Assembly (NCBI GenBank): GCA_033344775.1 | Contig: JAWPMT010000001.1 | Span: 682,001 to 746,000, forward strand | Length of the DNA: 64,000 nt | Direction of reading: 5' to 3' | From: Cytophagales bacterium | GTDB lineage: Bacteria > Bacteroidota > Bacteroidia > Cytophagales > Cyclobacteriaceae | In this document: one piece after another, positions 24,018 through 32,464 of the stretch | Position numbering within the stretch: the first letter of the stretch is position 1 | Layout of the letters: every line of letters begins with the position of its first letter | The notes under the pieces: model-generated | What the model saw: only the letters and a program-made list of their open reading frames with translations | What the model was told of the DNA's origin: nothing | The model's database searches: none | Translations under genes and position numbers: made by a program

Positions 24018-26341
24018 TGACAGATATTCAGGCCCAAATAGAGGAACTAAAAGGAAAGCTTAATGAGGAGCTTCAGAAGGATAATTCTGACAATAGCATC
24101 GTTTTATCGCTTTCTCATGAAATTGCAAAATTGGACAGTGAAAATGTCAGGTTTTCAGTAGATGCAGGCATTATAAATAGGCTTGGTCTTGAGCTTGTTG
24201 GGAGACATGAAACAGCAGTATCAGAACTTGTCAAAAATGCCTATGATGCTGATGCTCTTGAAGTAAAGTTGATTTTTGAAAATGCCTGGGAAGTTGGAGG
24301 AACGTTAACCATTGAAGATGATGGTGTCGGCATGACAAGAGAACAACTTATTAATGGTTTTATGAGACTTTCATCAGCTGATAAAATACATAATCCAATT
24401 TCTGCAAAGTATGCAAGGTATAGAGCTGGGAAAAAAGGTATTGGGAGATTCTCAACACAGAGGTTAGGAACGAAACTGACTGTGATTTCTCAGACATCAG
24501 ATTCGGATAATGCAATCCGCATCACAATTGCATGGAATGAATTTGAAAGTGACAAAGACCTACTTTTAATTTCGAACCAAATTGAAGCCATACCAAAATC
24601 GAAAGATGAAGGCACTACTCTATTAATTGAAGGGTTGAGAGATGCTTGGACGGATGCCATGATCAAGAGGGCTTATCGTTATACTTCCGACTTACTTCAA
24701 CCCTTTCCTTTGTCTGAAAATCGCAAAAAATCTGAGTCAGAGAGAGTTGATCCTGGGTTTAAAAGTAAATATTTCCGAAAGTATGAGGGAGATCATCTAG
24801 AACCTATCATTGATGATAATGAAGCGTTCTTTCAGCATGCACTTGCAGAAATTGAGGGATTTGTTCTAGACGATGGACAAGGGTGCTGGAGTTTAAAGAG
24901 CGATAAATTGAACTTCCCAGAGGACGTCTTTTTTATTGGTAAAGAAAGAAATAATGACAGATCAAAATTTTCTTACATCCGAGATGTTCATTTCAAGTGC
25001 TACTATTTCATTTATGAACAAAATCTTCTTTCTAAACAGACACTAAGCTTTATTAGGTCAGTGGCAAATGATTCAGGTGGTATCCGTTTGTACAGAAATG
25101 GATTCAGAGTTCTCCCTTATGGCGAAAAAGGAAATGACTGGATTGGTTTAGATGAGTCTGCAAGAAGAAGAAGTATTACCGCGACACACCAAAATATTAG
25201 CTTTTTTGGATTTGCCGAAATCACTGATCAAAGTGGTGAATTTTTTCAAGAAACATCTAGTAGAGAAGGACTAATTGAATCTGAAGCTTTTACTGAACTG
25301 TCAGATTTTATTTATAGATCAATTATAAGCGCAGTTTTAAAGGTGGCTGAGCTTAGAAAAAGAAAAGGGACTGCCGGCCAAAAAGACTGGGAAAAAAGAG
25401 AAAAGAAACCTGCTGAACAGGAGGTTGATGAAGCAATATTTGAATTAGAAACATTAATTGAGAATGAAGACCCTGACAGTGACGATAAGGGCTCAACAAG
25501 CTCATCTGATTCAAAAAGCCAATTCAAAGAAAAAATTCACAAGCTAAAGGCGGGTAGAGAAAAGGAAAAAGAGGAAAAGAAAGAATTGATTGAGGAAATC
25601 AATATGCTTCGTATCCTGGCGGGATTAGGTTTGGTGATAGGCGAGTTCGTTCATGAAATTGATCGATTCTTACCAGCATTTGATACAGATATTAGATTTT
25701 TGAAAAGAGCTGTTTCTGATTTATCGGAAGCACTAGCTAGAACAGAAAGGCTTGACGAAAATCTAAAAAGCTTTTCCACTTATACGGCATATTTTTATGA
25801 AGCCATTTCAAGAAATGTATTACGAGATTTAGACCCTATAGAATTAAGAGATGTCGTATATGATTTTGAAGAGGTTATTCAGGAGGATATTAAAGCCTCC
25901 AATTACATTTTTCACAAGCCAATATTTGAGGATTACGATTTATGGACAGTCCCGATGCACAAATCTGAGTGGGCATCAATTCTTTTCAACTTCTACATAA
26001 ATTCTAAAAAAGCAATAAAGCGAGCCGAAAGCAAAGGTGAAATCCAAATAAAATGTGGACGTGAGGAAGGATACGTGTTTCTCGAATTTTCCGATGACGG
26101 TGACGGAATACCAATAGAAAATAGAGATAAAGTATTCAATGCTTTTTTCACGACAACCTCAGCAGCAAGTAGAAACGAACCAGAAGGCGAGTCTCTCAGA
26201 GGAATTGGATTAGGTTTAAAAATTGTCAAGGATATAGCTGAGAGCTATGGAGGTGATATTTTGGTAACAAATCCAGAAGAAGGATTCAGTACAACAATGA
26301 GAATTGAGATACCTCAAAAAAAGGAATTATTAGATGAATAA
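24017..26341 (+). CDS. Dual-GHKL ATPase / histidine kinase
   Basis: A 774-aa protein with two ATPase domains. The N-terminal one is of the HSP90/MutL/MORC type: ELVKNAYDADA (residues 70-80, with the ATP-binding Asn), DDGVGM (101-106) and GKKGIGRFS (138-146). A middle region with SVANDSGGIRLYRNGFRVLP (transducer-like, as in MORC/HSP90-like proteins) is followed by an acidic linker and a coiled coil. The C-terminal part is a histidine kinase: an H-box-like GEFVHEIDRFLPAF (phospho-acceptor His near residue 546), N-box ILFNFYINSKKA, FSDDGDGIP and RGIGLGLKIV. No membrane segment, so a cytoplasmic sensor. The receiver gene follows with an 8-nt overlap. Confidence 0.85.
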   Translation: MTDIQAQIEELKGKLNEELQKDNSDNSIVLSLSHEIAKLDSENVRFSVDAGIINRLGLELVGRHETAVSELVKNAYDADALEVKLIFENAWEVGGTLTIEDDGVGMTREQLINGFMRLSSADKIHNPISAKYARYRAGKKGIGRFSTQRLGTKLTVISQTSDSDNAIRITIAWNEFESDKDLLLISNQIEAIPKSKDEGTTLLIEGLRDAWTDAMIKRAYRYTSDLLQPFPLSENRKKSESERVDPGFKSKYFRKYEGDHLEPIIDDNEAFFQHALAEIEGFVLDDGQGCWSLKSDKLNFPEDVFFIGKERNNDRSKFSYIRDVHFKCYYFIYEQNLLSKQTLSFIRSVANDSGGIRLYRNGFRVLPYGEKGNDWIGLDESARRRSITATHQNISFFGFAEITDQSGEFFQETSSREGLIESEAFTELSDFIYRSIISAVLKVAELRKRKGTAGQKDWEKREKKPAEQEVDEAIFELETLIENEDPDSDDKGSTSSSDSKSQFKEKIHKLKAGREKEKEEKKELIEEINMLRILAGLGLVIGEFVHEIDRFLPAFDTDIRFLKRAVSDLSEALARTERLDENLKSFSTYTAYFYEAISRNVLRDLDPIELRDVVYDFEEVIQEDIKASNYIFHKPIFEDYDLWTVPMHKSEWASILFNFYINSKKAIKRAESKGEIQIKCGREEGYVFLEFSDDGDGIPIENRDKVFNAFFTTTSAASRNEPEGESLRGIGLGLKIVKDIAESYGGDILVTNPEEGFSTTMRIEIPQKKELLDE

Positions 26342-27440
26342 GGCAAGCTATATATACATAGATGACTTTGCGGACAAAAGTGTAATGGCCATAAAAGATG
26401 GTCTTAAGGATACGGAAATAATAAACGTTGACTTCTTTCAGGTTTCTGAATTCAAAAACATGATTTCCGAATTTGAAGGTCAGTTGAAAAAATATGACGG
26501 AATTATACTTGACTTGAGATTGGATGGTAACTCTGAAATTGACGTAAAGTTTACCGCTTCAGGTCTTGCTCAGGAGTTACGGAACCGAAGTGCTGCACAT
26601 GAAGGGATTAAAGATGTACCAATCATTTTATGTTCAACAGATAAAAAAATACGCGAATATTATAATAGAGATCATACAAGTCACGATCTTTTCGATTACC
26701 GCTTTGTCAAAGATGTAAGTCCGAATTGGGAGAAAATCGCTTTGAAACTTCAATCCATTGCTAATGGGTATGAGGAATTAAAAGAAGTAAAAGGAAATTT
26801 GAATAAAATTCTTGGGAGAGATATAAAGCCAGTGGACTCTCGTATAATGGGAAAATTCATTGATACCGAATCTGTGTTTCCTATTCACGAATATTCTCAA
26901 CACTTTTTGAAAGAAGTTATTAGAAAATCTGGTCCACTAATACCAGAAAAACTCTTTGCGGCTCGATTAGGCATTGACATTGCGAAATCTAGTGATTGGT
27001 CAAACCTTCTTAGGAAATTCTTTTTAGATGCAAAATATAATGGCATTTTTTCTGATTCATGGGAAAGATGGTGGATGGATTTGATTCAAGAAAAATTCAA
27101 ATCTCTCACAGGAAAAAGGTTGGCCTCTTTAAATGCTGAACAAAGAGTAAAATTAATCAAGGACGCGACCAACTTAAACGAAATAGTTACTGCAAAACCC
27201 ATTGAGAAAGCTGTAAGTACAAATTACTGGACTCTTTGTGAATTTTTTAAGAAACCTCTTGATCCATTAGAAGGGTTTAAAATTCACTACACAAAGGAAC
27301 CTAAGCCGTGGCAAGATCAAATGTATTTGTCATTTGAAGCTGCTTCCGAAAGACGAGGAATTAAAGAAGGCCTAAAGGTTAATTCTGAGGAAGTGGAAAG
27401 ACTTGAATTAGCAAAACAAGCGTATCGTCACAACAAATGA
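26334..27440 (+). CDS. Receiver-domain protein with unknown C-terminal domain
   Basis: A 368-aa protein. The N-terminal part is a response-regulator receiver: acidic pair D10-D11 (YIDDFAD), phospho-acceptor D60 (GIILDLRLDG), a strand DVPIILCSTD and a Lys near residue 129 (RFVKDVSP). The C-terminal part (about 165-368) is not a standard output domain. It contains aromatic-rich segments (SWERWWMDLIQEKF, STNYWTLCEFFKK, EPKPWQDQMYLSFEAASERR). The kinase gene overlaps it upstream and the 251-aa gene overlaps it downstream by 4 nt, so it is very likely the partner of the GHKL kinase. The output is unknown. Confidence 0.8.
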   Translation: MNKASYIYIDDFADKSVMAIKDGLKDTEIINVDFFQVSEFKNMISEFEGQLKKYDGIILDLRLDGNSEIDVKFTASGLAQELRNRSAAHEGIKDVPIILCSTDKKIREYYNRDHTSHDLFDYRFVKDVSPNWEKIALKLQSIANGYEELKEVKGNLNKILGRDIKPVDSRIMGKFIDTESVFPIHEYSQHFLKEVIRKSGPLIPEKLFAARLGIDIAKSSDWSNLLRKFFLDAKYNGIFSDSWERWWMDLIQEKFKSLTGKRLASLNAEQRVKLIKDATNLNEIVTAKPIEKAVSTNYWTLCEFFKKPLDPLEGFKIHYTKEPKPWQDQMYLSFEAASERRGIKEGLKVNSEEVERLELAKQAYRHNK

Positions 27441-28192
27441 ATGTTCCTAGCAACATAATGAAAATTAGGCTTGAAAGAGCAAATGAATTAACAAGGTATG
27501 CTCAATTGATCGAGAAGTTTGATATTGCAGATACTTTTCCACTGCATCAAGCTGCAAAGAAGCTTAAAGATAAAGCAAAGGCATTCCATAAGCCCAAGAC
27601 GACTGATTACTCCTGTTGGGGATACTCAATTGAAGACCTGATACTCTATTTACCAGTTACCGGCCGCCATATATATCCCAATACAATTTCATCTCTGGAA
27701 ATATCAATTGATACGAGTATTTTGTGTGACCATCAAATTTGGGGATCCTACAATGACCCCTTCATTCAGATGAATTTTCGAACTAGAATTCGTGGGATTG
27801 ATTCGTCTGGCACGTATTCTTTTGGTTTTCACATTGATAAGCATGATAATAGTGTAGATACTGATGAGATACATCCAATTTATCACATCCAGTATTTACC
27901 AAGAACCGAATCTTCTATTGCAACGGGTCAAGTCCTCTCAATGGATACACCCAGAATGATGCATTTACCGGTAGATATAATACTTGGTACAGACATTGTT
28001 TTGGCGAATTTCGCACCCGAAGTATGGAACAAAATGAGGAATGAAAATGAGTATCATTCCATTTTCAAACTATACCAAGAAAGCTTTTGGCGTCCATATA
28101 TTCATACGTTTGCGTCAAATTGGATGTTCGATCCTAGTGATCTTTCCTGGAATGGCAAACATGATATTTGTCCAAACCTTTCTGGCAGATGA
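27437..28192 (+). CDS. Unknown protein of the GHKL-receiver-methyltransferase operon
   Basis: A 251-aa protein that I do not recognise. The N-terminal part is helical (IMKIRLERANELTRYAQLIE). The middle is beta-rich with conspicuous acidic and His residues (TSSLEISIDTSILCDHQIW, FGFHIDKHDNSVDTDEIHPI, YHIQYLP). The later part reads MMHLPVDIILGTDIVLANF and ends in an aromatic helix region (YQESFWRPYIHTF). No membrane segment. ATGA-type 4-nt overlaps join it to both neighbours. It is the least known component of the operon and could be an effector or specificity factor. Confidence 0.7.
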   Translation: MNVPSNIMKIRLERANELTRYAQLIEKFDIADTFPLHQAAKKLKDKAKAFHKPKTTDYSCWGYSIEDLILYLPVTGRHIYPNTISSLEISIDTSILCDHQIWGSYNDPFIQMNFRTRIRGIDSSGTYSFGFHIDKHDNSVDTDEIHPIYHIQYLPRTESSIATGQVLSMDTPRMMHLPVDIILGTDIVLANFAPEVWNKMRNENEYHSIFKLYQESFWRPYIHTFASNWMFDPSDLSWNGKHDICPNLSGR

Positions 28193-30114
28193 AAAGAGAA
28201 TTCTTTTCATATCTCAAGTCATATTCCGTCGATCCGAAAAAGGTTGACAGGATAATCGTCTCGAATTTCCTTTATTCAAATAATGTCGAAAGGTGTAATA
28301 ATAAACTCATCGATAAACTCAGAATAAAGAAAGATGATTTGGATTATGAGGAATTTGAAAAGATTACCAAATCGCATTCTATAGTCAGCATCGAAGACTT
28401 AATTGAAGCTTTTGAATTTGTTGTTTCGCCAGAAGAAAAGATCGTTACAGGTGCTGTTTATACTCCGAGCTATATCAGAGAATATATTGTTAATCAAACA
28501 ATTCACGGAGATAGTGTAATCGCCTCCTCATTTCGAGTGTGTGATCCTGCATGTGGATGTTCCGGGTTTCTATATACTGTTGCCAAACGAATTAAGCAGA
28601 TCAGTGGGAGAAGTTATTATTCAATTTTTAAAGAAAATCTATTTGGCTTAGATATAAAGAACTTCTCAGTTCAACGATCCGAACTCCTACTCACGCTAGC
28701 TGCCATTATTGATGGCGAAGATGAAGAATCCTTCGCTTTTAACATTCATCTCGGAAACGCACTGAGTTTCAAATGGAATAATCACATTGATGAATTCACC
28801 GGATTCGATTCCATAGTTGGAAATCCACCATATGTTTGCTCCAGGAATATTGATGAAGAATCAAAAGATTTAGTTCTCAATTGGTCAGTAAGTAAATCTG
28901 GACATCCTGATTTGTATATACCATTTTTTGAACTTGGAATCGCTATTTTGAAACCTAGCGCTACACTTGGGTATATTACTATGAACACCTTTTTCAAAAG
29001 TGTAAATGGTCGTGCATTAAGGGAGTACTTTCAGAATCAAAAACTAAATATGGACATATTGGATTTTGGATCATTTCAAGTCTTTGAATCAAAATCAACA
29101 TACACTTGCATATGTCTCATCAATAATTCTCATTCTGACGTCTTAAACTATGTGAAGCTATCAAACATTGATCATTTACTATCTGATGGAATGTTCTTTG
29201 ATTCAATAAATTACGAGAGTCTTGATACTGAAAAAGGCTGGAATTTACAGGAGAGAGATATTTTGAATAAAATAGAATCCGTAGGGACTCCTCTAGGTAA
29301 GAAATTTACTTCCAGAAATGGAATTGCGACACTCAAAAATGATGTCTACATCTTCGAACCAGTTGAGGAGAACGGCCATTTATTTAATATGCAAAATGGC
29401 AAACATTATCCAATTGAGCGAGAAGCTTGTGTTGATGTAATTAATCCAAACAAGCTTACCAAGCTAGATTCAATAGATAGCCTTCGAAAGAAAATAATTT
29501 TCCCATACGAATTTGAAAAAGGGCAACCAACTATCATCCCTGAGGAAAAATTTAGAACGAAATTTCCAAATACTTATAACTATTTACTTTCAAAAAAAGA
29601 GCTACTTGCAAAACGAGACAAGGGAAAAGGTCGAGATTATGAATTCTGGTATGCATATGGAAGAAATCAATCTTTAGAAAGATACCCGTTCAAACTTTTC
29701 TTTCCTCATATTTCACCTTCAATACCGAACTATGTAATAAACGACGAGTCATCCTTACTTTTCGTCAATGGACTAGCCATAGTTGGAGAAAATAAACGCG
29801 AATTAGAATACTTAAGCAAAATCATGTCTTCTCGACTGTTTTGGTTTTACATAGTAAATTCCAGTAAACCATATGGTTCGGGCTATTACTCACTAAGTAG
29901 TAATTACATCAAAAATTTTGGAATATTTGACTTTTCAGACGAGCAAATCGAACAGCTAATTGAACTAAGAGGTAAGAAAGAAATCGATGACTATTTAGAA
30001 CAACTGTATGGAGTTACTCTGAATCTGCCTGAACGGAATTTAAAGTCTCAGTCAATCACAATATCTGATCTGAATGACAGTACTCAAATAAGGCCAGTCA
30101 AAGAGTGTATCTGA
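28189..30114 (+). CDS. N6-adenine DNA methyltransferase (type I/IIG-like, without nuclease domain)
   Basis: 641 aa from the ATG at 28189 (ATGA overlap with the upstream gene; another in-frame ATG at 28168 lies within that gene). A helical N-terminal region is followed by the methyltransferase domain: GAVYTPSYIREYIV, motif I CDPACGCSGFL (a variant of DPACGSGxFL) and motif IV IVGNPPYV (NPPY). The C-terminal half is a TaqI/type IIG-like target-recognition region (FTSRNGIATLKNDVYIFEP ... GSGYYSLSSNYIKNFGI). No PD-(D/E)xK or other nuclease motif is seen in it or in its neighbours. It is the last gene of the operon. Confidence 0.88.
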   Translation: MKREFFSYLKSYSVDPKKVDRIIVSNFLYSNNVERCNNKLIDKLRIKKDDLDYEEFEKITKSHSIVSIEDLIEAFEFVVSPEEKIVTGAVYTPSYIREYIVNQTIHGDSVIASSFRVCDPACGCSGFLYTVAKRIKQISGRSYYSIFKENLFGLDIKNFSVQRSELLLTLAAIIDGEDEESFAFNIHLGNALSFKWNNHIDEFTGFDSIVGNPPYVCSRNIDEESKDLVLNWSVSKSGHPDLYIPFFELGIAILKPSATLGYITMNTFFKSVNGRALREYFQNQKLNMDILDFGSFQVFESKSTYTCICLINNSHSDVLNYVKLSNIDHLLSDGMFFDSINYESLDTEKGWNLQERDILNKIESVGTPLGKKFTSRNGIATLKNDVYIFEPVEENGHLFNMQNGKHYPIEREACVDVINPNKLTKLDSIDSLRKKIIFPYEFEKGQPTIIPEEKFRTKFPNTYNYLLSKKELLAKRDKGKGRDYEFWYAYGRNQSLERYPFKLFFPHISPSIPNYVINDESSLLFVNGLAIVGENKRELEYLSKIMSSRLFWFYIVNSSKPYGSGYYSLSSNYIKNFGIFDFSDEQIEQLIELRGKKEIDDYLEQLYGVTLNLPERNLKSQSITISDLNDSTQIRPVKECI

Positions 30115-30119
30115 GTATT

Positions 30120-30164
30120 AAGTGGCGAAAAAAAGCTATTTGCTTTTGTTCAATATTGCCACTT
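30120..30164 (+). terminator. Nested hairpin terminator after the methyltransferase gene
   Basis: An outer 7-bp stem (30120-30126 with 30158-30164) encloses an inner 6-bp stem (30131-30136 with 30142-30147) that ends in a T-run. It starts six bases after the stop codon of the operon's last gene. The rest of 30165-30466 shows no gene. Confidence 0.55.
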
Positions 30165-30466
30165 CAGGAATACATATTTAATCCCTATTTCACAAAAATT
30201 CAATCGAGTACAAGCAAACATGATTATAGCTCGGTGTGATGCATAATTGTTCTCGTGTCATTACTGCCTTTAAGGAAATTCTATTTTCGACACTAAGTAA
30301 TCTTTCATTAAACGGTAAATGAACTTGCTTCTTAAATGGCTATTTAGGAATGACTATGCCATATGAGCCAGTAAAAGTTCATTTTGGCATACTATACCTA
30401 ATTTTCGGACACAATAGGACGAAAACAGCAGTTTTCCTTTAGTCCATTTCAAAAACCGAAAATCAC

Positions 30467-30844
30467 ATGCGATACCTATTTGCTCTCATATTGAGTGTTT
30501 TATTCTCATTGTACCCAGGATGCGCACAAAAACATGAAAAAGAAGAAACCATTTTCAGACAAGCCGGAAATTATTCTTCCAAACATGAAATAGTAACTAT
30601 AGCAGTTTTGAGAGGCACTCATCAGCGAGAATTATATGACAAAATCATAGGGATATTAAGTGATAAACTGGATTCAATGAATGTGCCACATAAGTTTTTT
30701 CAAGAGTATCATAGCAAGCCGGGAACAGGTTTCGACTACTTCATAAACAATGATATGAATGGGTCCTTTGATGCTTACGAGTTTCTAGCCTTGCTTCCAA
30801 GGATACAAAGACGATTTAAACAGGAGTATTCTGATAAAGACTAA
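30467..30844 (+). CDS. Small putative lipoprotein
   Basis: A 125-aa protein with a signal sequence and lipobox-like end (LILSVLFSLYPGC, Cys near residue 19), then a charged linker and a short domain (HEIVTIAVLRGTHQRELYDKI ... PGTGFDYFINNDMNG). No family recognised. It stands alone between the methyltransferase operon and two minus-strand genes. Surface or periplasmic lipid-anchored location is inferred. Confidence 0.55.
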   Translation: MRYLFALILSVLFSLYPGCAQKHEKEETIFRQAGNYSSKHEIVTIAVLRGTHQRELYDKIIGILSDKLDSMNVPHKFFQEYHSKPGTGFDYFINNDMNGSFDAYEFLALLPRIQRRFKQEYSDKD

Positions 30845-30909
30845 TAAGTCTTAAGTCTATTTTGTTTAAGGCTGTTAGTACAAATTCGTGCTTTAGATTC
30901 AATCAAGAA

Positions 30910-31158
30910 CTAGATATATGGCTGTAAAAAGATTGCAGCAACGAGTGCTACAATCATCGTAATCATCAAACCTACCATCCACCGGACAGTATTATCTAGC
31001 TTATCATTGGCCAATGCCTGCTGTTGAGACAAATATTGTGTTTGTTCATGAAAGGCTTTTTCAATTCGTCTTTCTGTGTCCATTAATTGCTCCATTACCC
31101 AAGGCTCTGCCGCAACATTGACAGACATTTTTGGATTTATATTGTTATCACTATTCAT
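30910..31158 (-). CDS. Small tail-anchored membrane protein
   Basis: An 82-aa protein. The N-terminal 55 residues are helical and probably coiled coil (VMEQLMDTERRIEKAF), followed by one C-terminal transmembrane helix (WMVGLMITMIVALVAAIFL). It lies 31 bp downstream of the coiled-coil protein gene at 31190 in the same orientation, and the two may act together. Function unknown. Confidence 0.55.
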   Translation of the reverse strand: MNSDNNINPKMSVNVAAEPWVMEQLMDTERRIEKAFHEQTQYLSQQQALANDKLDNTVRWMVGLMITMIVALVAAIFLQPYI

Positions 31159-31189
31159 GTATTAACAATATCATCAATCAATACAATTT

Positions 31190-32008
31190 TCAATTAAGTC
31201 CAGGGAAACCGCTAACATTTACCTTGGTTTCTACATGCTGTTCGACTTTAGTCGAATAGATACTATCATCAGCCAATTTTTTTGCTTCCTGATCCTGGGT
31301 TTCTGTTGCACTGGCATGAAGTGTTTTAGTTCCTGTTTCTCTACCAAGCTGATGAATTGCTGCGACTTTTTGATCGTTATTTAATTCAGAATTATTGTTG
31401 ATGACCTCAAGTTCAGTCTTGGCATTTAAGACACGTTGCTCTCTTTGACGTTTTTGGCTATGTATGTTTTCCAATCCTGCAAATTGCCTATCTAATACCT
31501 CGTTGCCCTCAAGCGTTTCCTTGCGCACTTGCTCAAGTAACAGTAATAATTCTGCATCTGAGGAATTTTCTGAAATTCCTGTTTCAAAGTGATCCTCCAT
31601 AATCCTGTGAGCTTCAGGCCTGTCTAATTTTCCACCATCCTCAAACCCAAGAAGAACATTATCAATATCGTTGAGCCTTTCAATATTCAAATCCCACTGA
31701 TCCCGGTTCGCCTGCATTTTTGTTTCTAATTCCTGGATTTGAATGCTTAATTCGGTAAGCTCTTTATCAAAACGCTCTATCAGGCGGTTGTAGGCTTCAT
31801 TGACCAAATCGTTAACCACACGCATAAACTCATCTTTTAAACGTTGTTTGTGTTTGGCTTTTTCACTGGTAGGATGCGTTTCTGATTGATCATTATAACG
31901 AACTGGGCCGCCGACATCAGGCAGCTCGCCACGTATCCCATGATTATATAGATGCTTCTCTTTTTCTAGTGCTTTTTGATGTACGTCTTCGACGGCTGTA
32001 TCTGTCAT
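31190..32008 (-). CDS. Coiled-coil hypothetical protein
   Basis: A 272-aa, soluble, acidic, mostly helical protein with long heptad-like stretches (NRLIERFDKELTELSIQIQE and LLLLLEQVRKETLEGNEVL). There are disordered ends and no catalytic motif. The paired small membrane-anchored coiled-coil protein downstream suggests a complex at the membrane. Family not recognised. Confidence 0.6.
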   Translation of the reverse strand: MTDTAVEDVHQKALEKEKHLYNHGIRGELPDVGGPVRYNDQSETHPTSEKAKHKQRLKDEFMRVVNDLVNEAYNRLIERFDKELTELSIQIQELETKMQANRDQWDLNIERLNDIDNVLLGFEDGGKLDRPEAHRIMEDHFETGISENSSDAELLLLLEQVRKETLEGNEVLDRQFAGLENIHSQKRQREQRVLNAKTELEVINNNSELNNDQKVAAIHQLGRETGTKTLHASATETQDQEAKKLADDSIYSTKVEQHVETKVNVSGFPGLN

Positions 32009-32464
32009 TTCCCACCTTCATATACCTCACCATTTTACCCTGGTAGGAGTTAATTTTTTGATAAGAAGAGGTAAAAAATTCTGTGGTTTTTCAAATCTGA
32101 TAAATAATTGAATAGCTGAAAGACTCTCTTTGAAATACCTATAGGACATCCATATCCCTAAATTCAAATTCACAGGGCTGCATTTGATTCCGATAAGCCG
32201 CTAAGGAGCTAAGCACAAAGAACAAGGCCCAAAAGAAACGGAATAAACAAGCGAAAGGAAAAGCGGGGGCTTTATGCCGTCCCTTTGGGCTATGTTCGGT
32301 GCGGGCTATCTTTGGCTTTCGGAAGGAGAAATGAAGCCTTAATCCAAGAGTCGATTATTAGGAACACTGTTACCAAGTGGGATCGAGCGTTAGGGATAGA
32401 GCCAGCTACCATGTAGCGGTGATAGCCCGACCCGCAGGGTAACGCCCAAAACACGCATTTTGCA
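32009..32464. ncRNA. Structured non-coding region, candidate RNA or functional DNA site
   Basis: About 450 bp with no gene. The part from about 32195 to 32455 is visibly richer in G+C than its surroundings and carries long-range complementarity. GCGGGCTATC at 32301-32310 can pair with GATAGCCCG at 32421-32429, and GCCCAAA near 32227 pairs with TTTGGGC near 32284. Nothing here resembles a known RNA I can name. It may be an RNA, a transfer origin or an integron-like recombination site. Confidence 0.35.
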
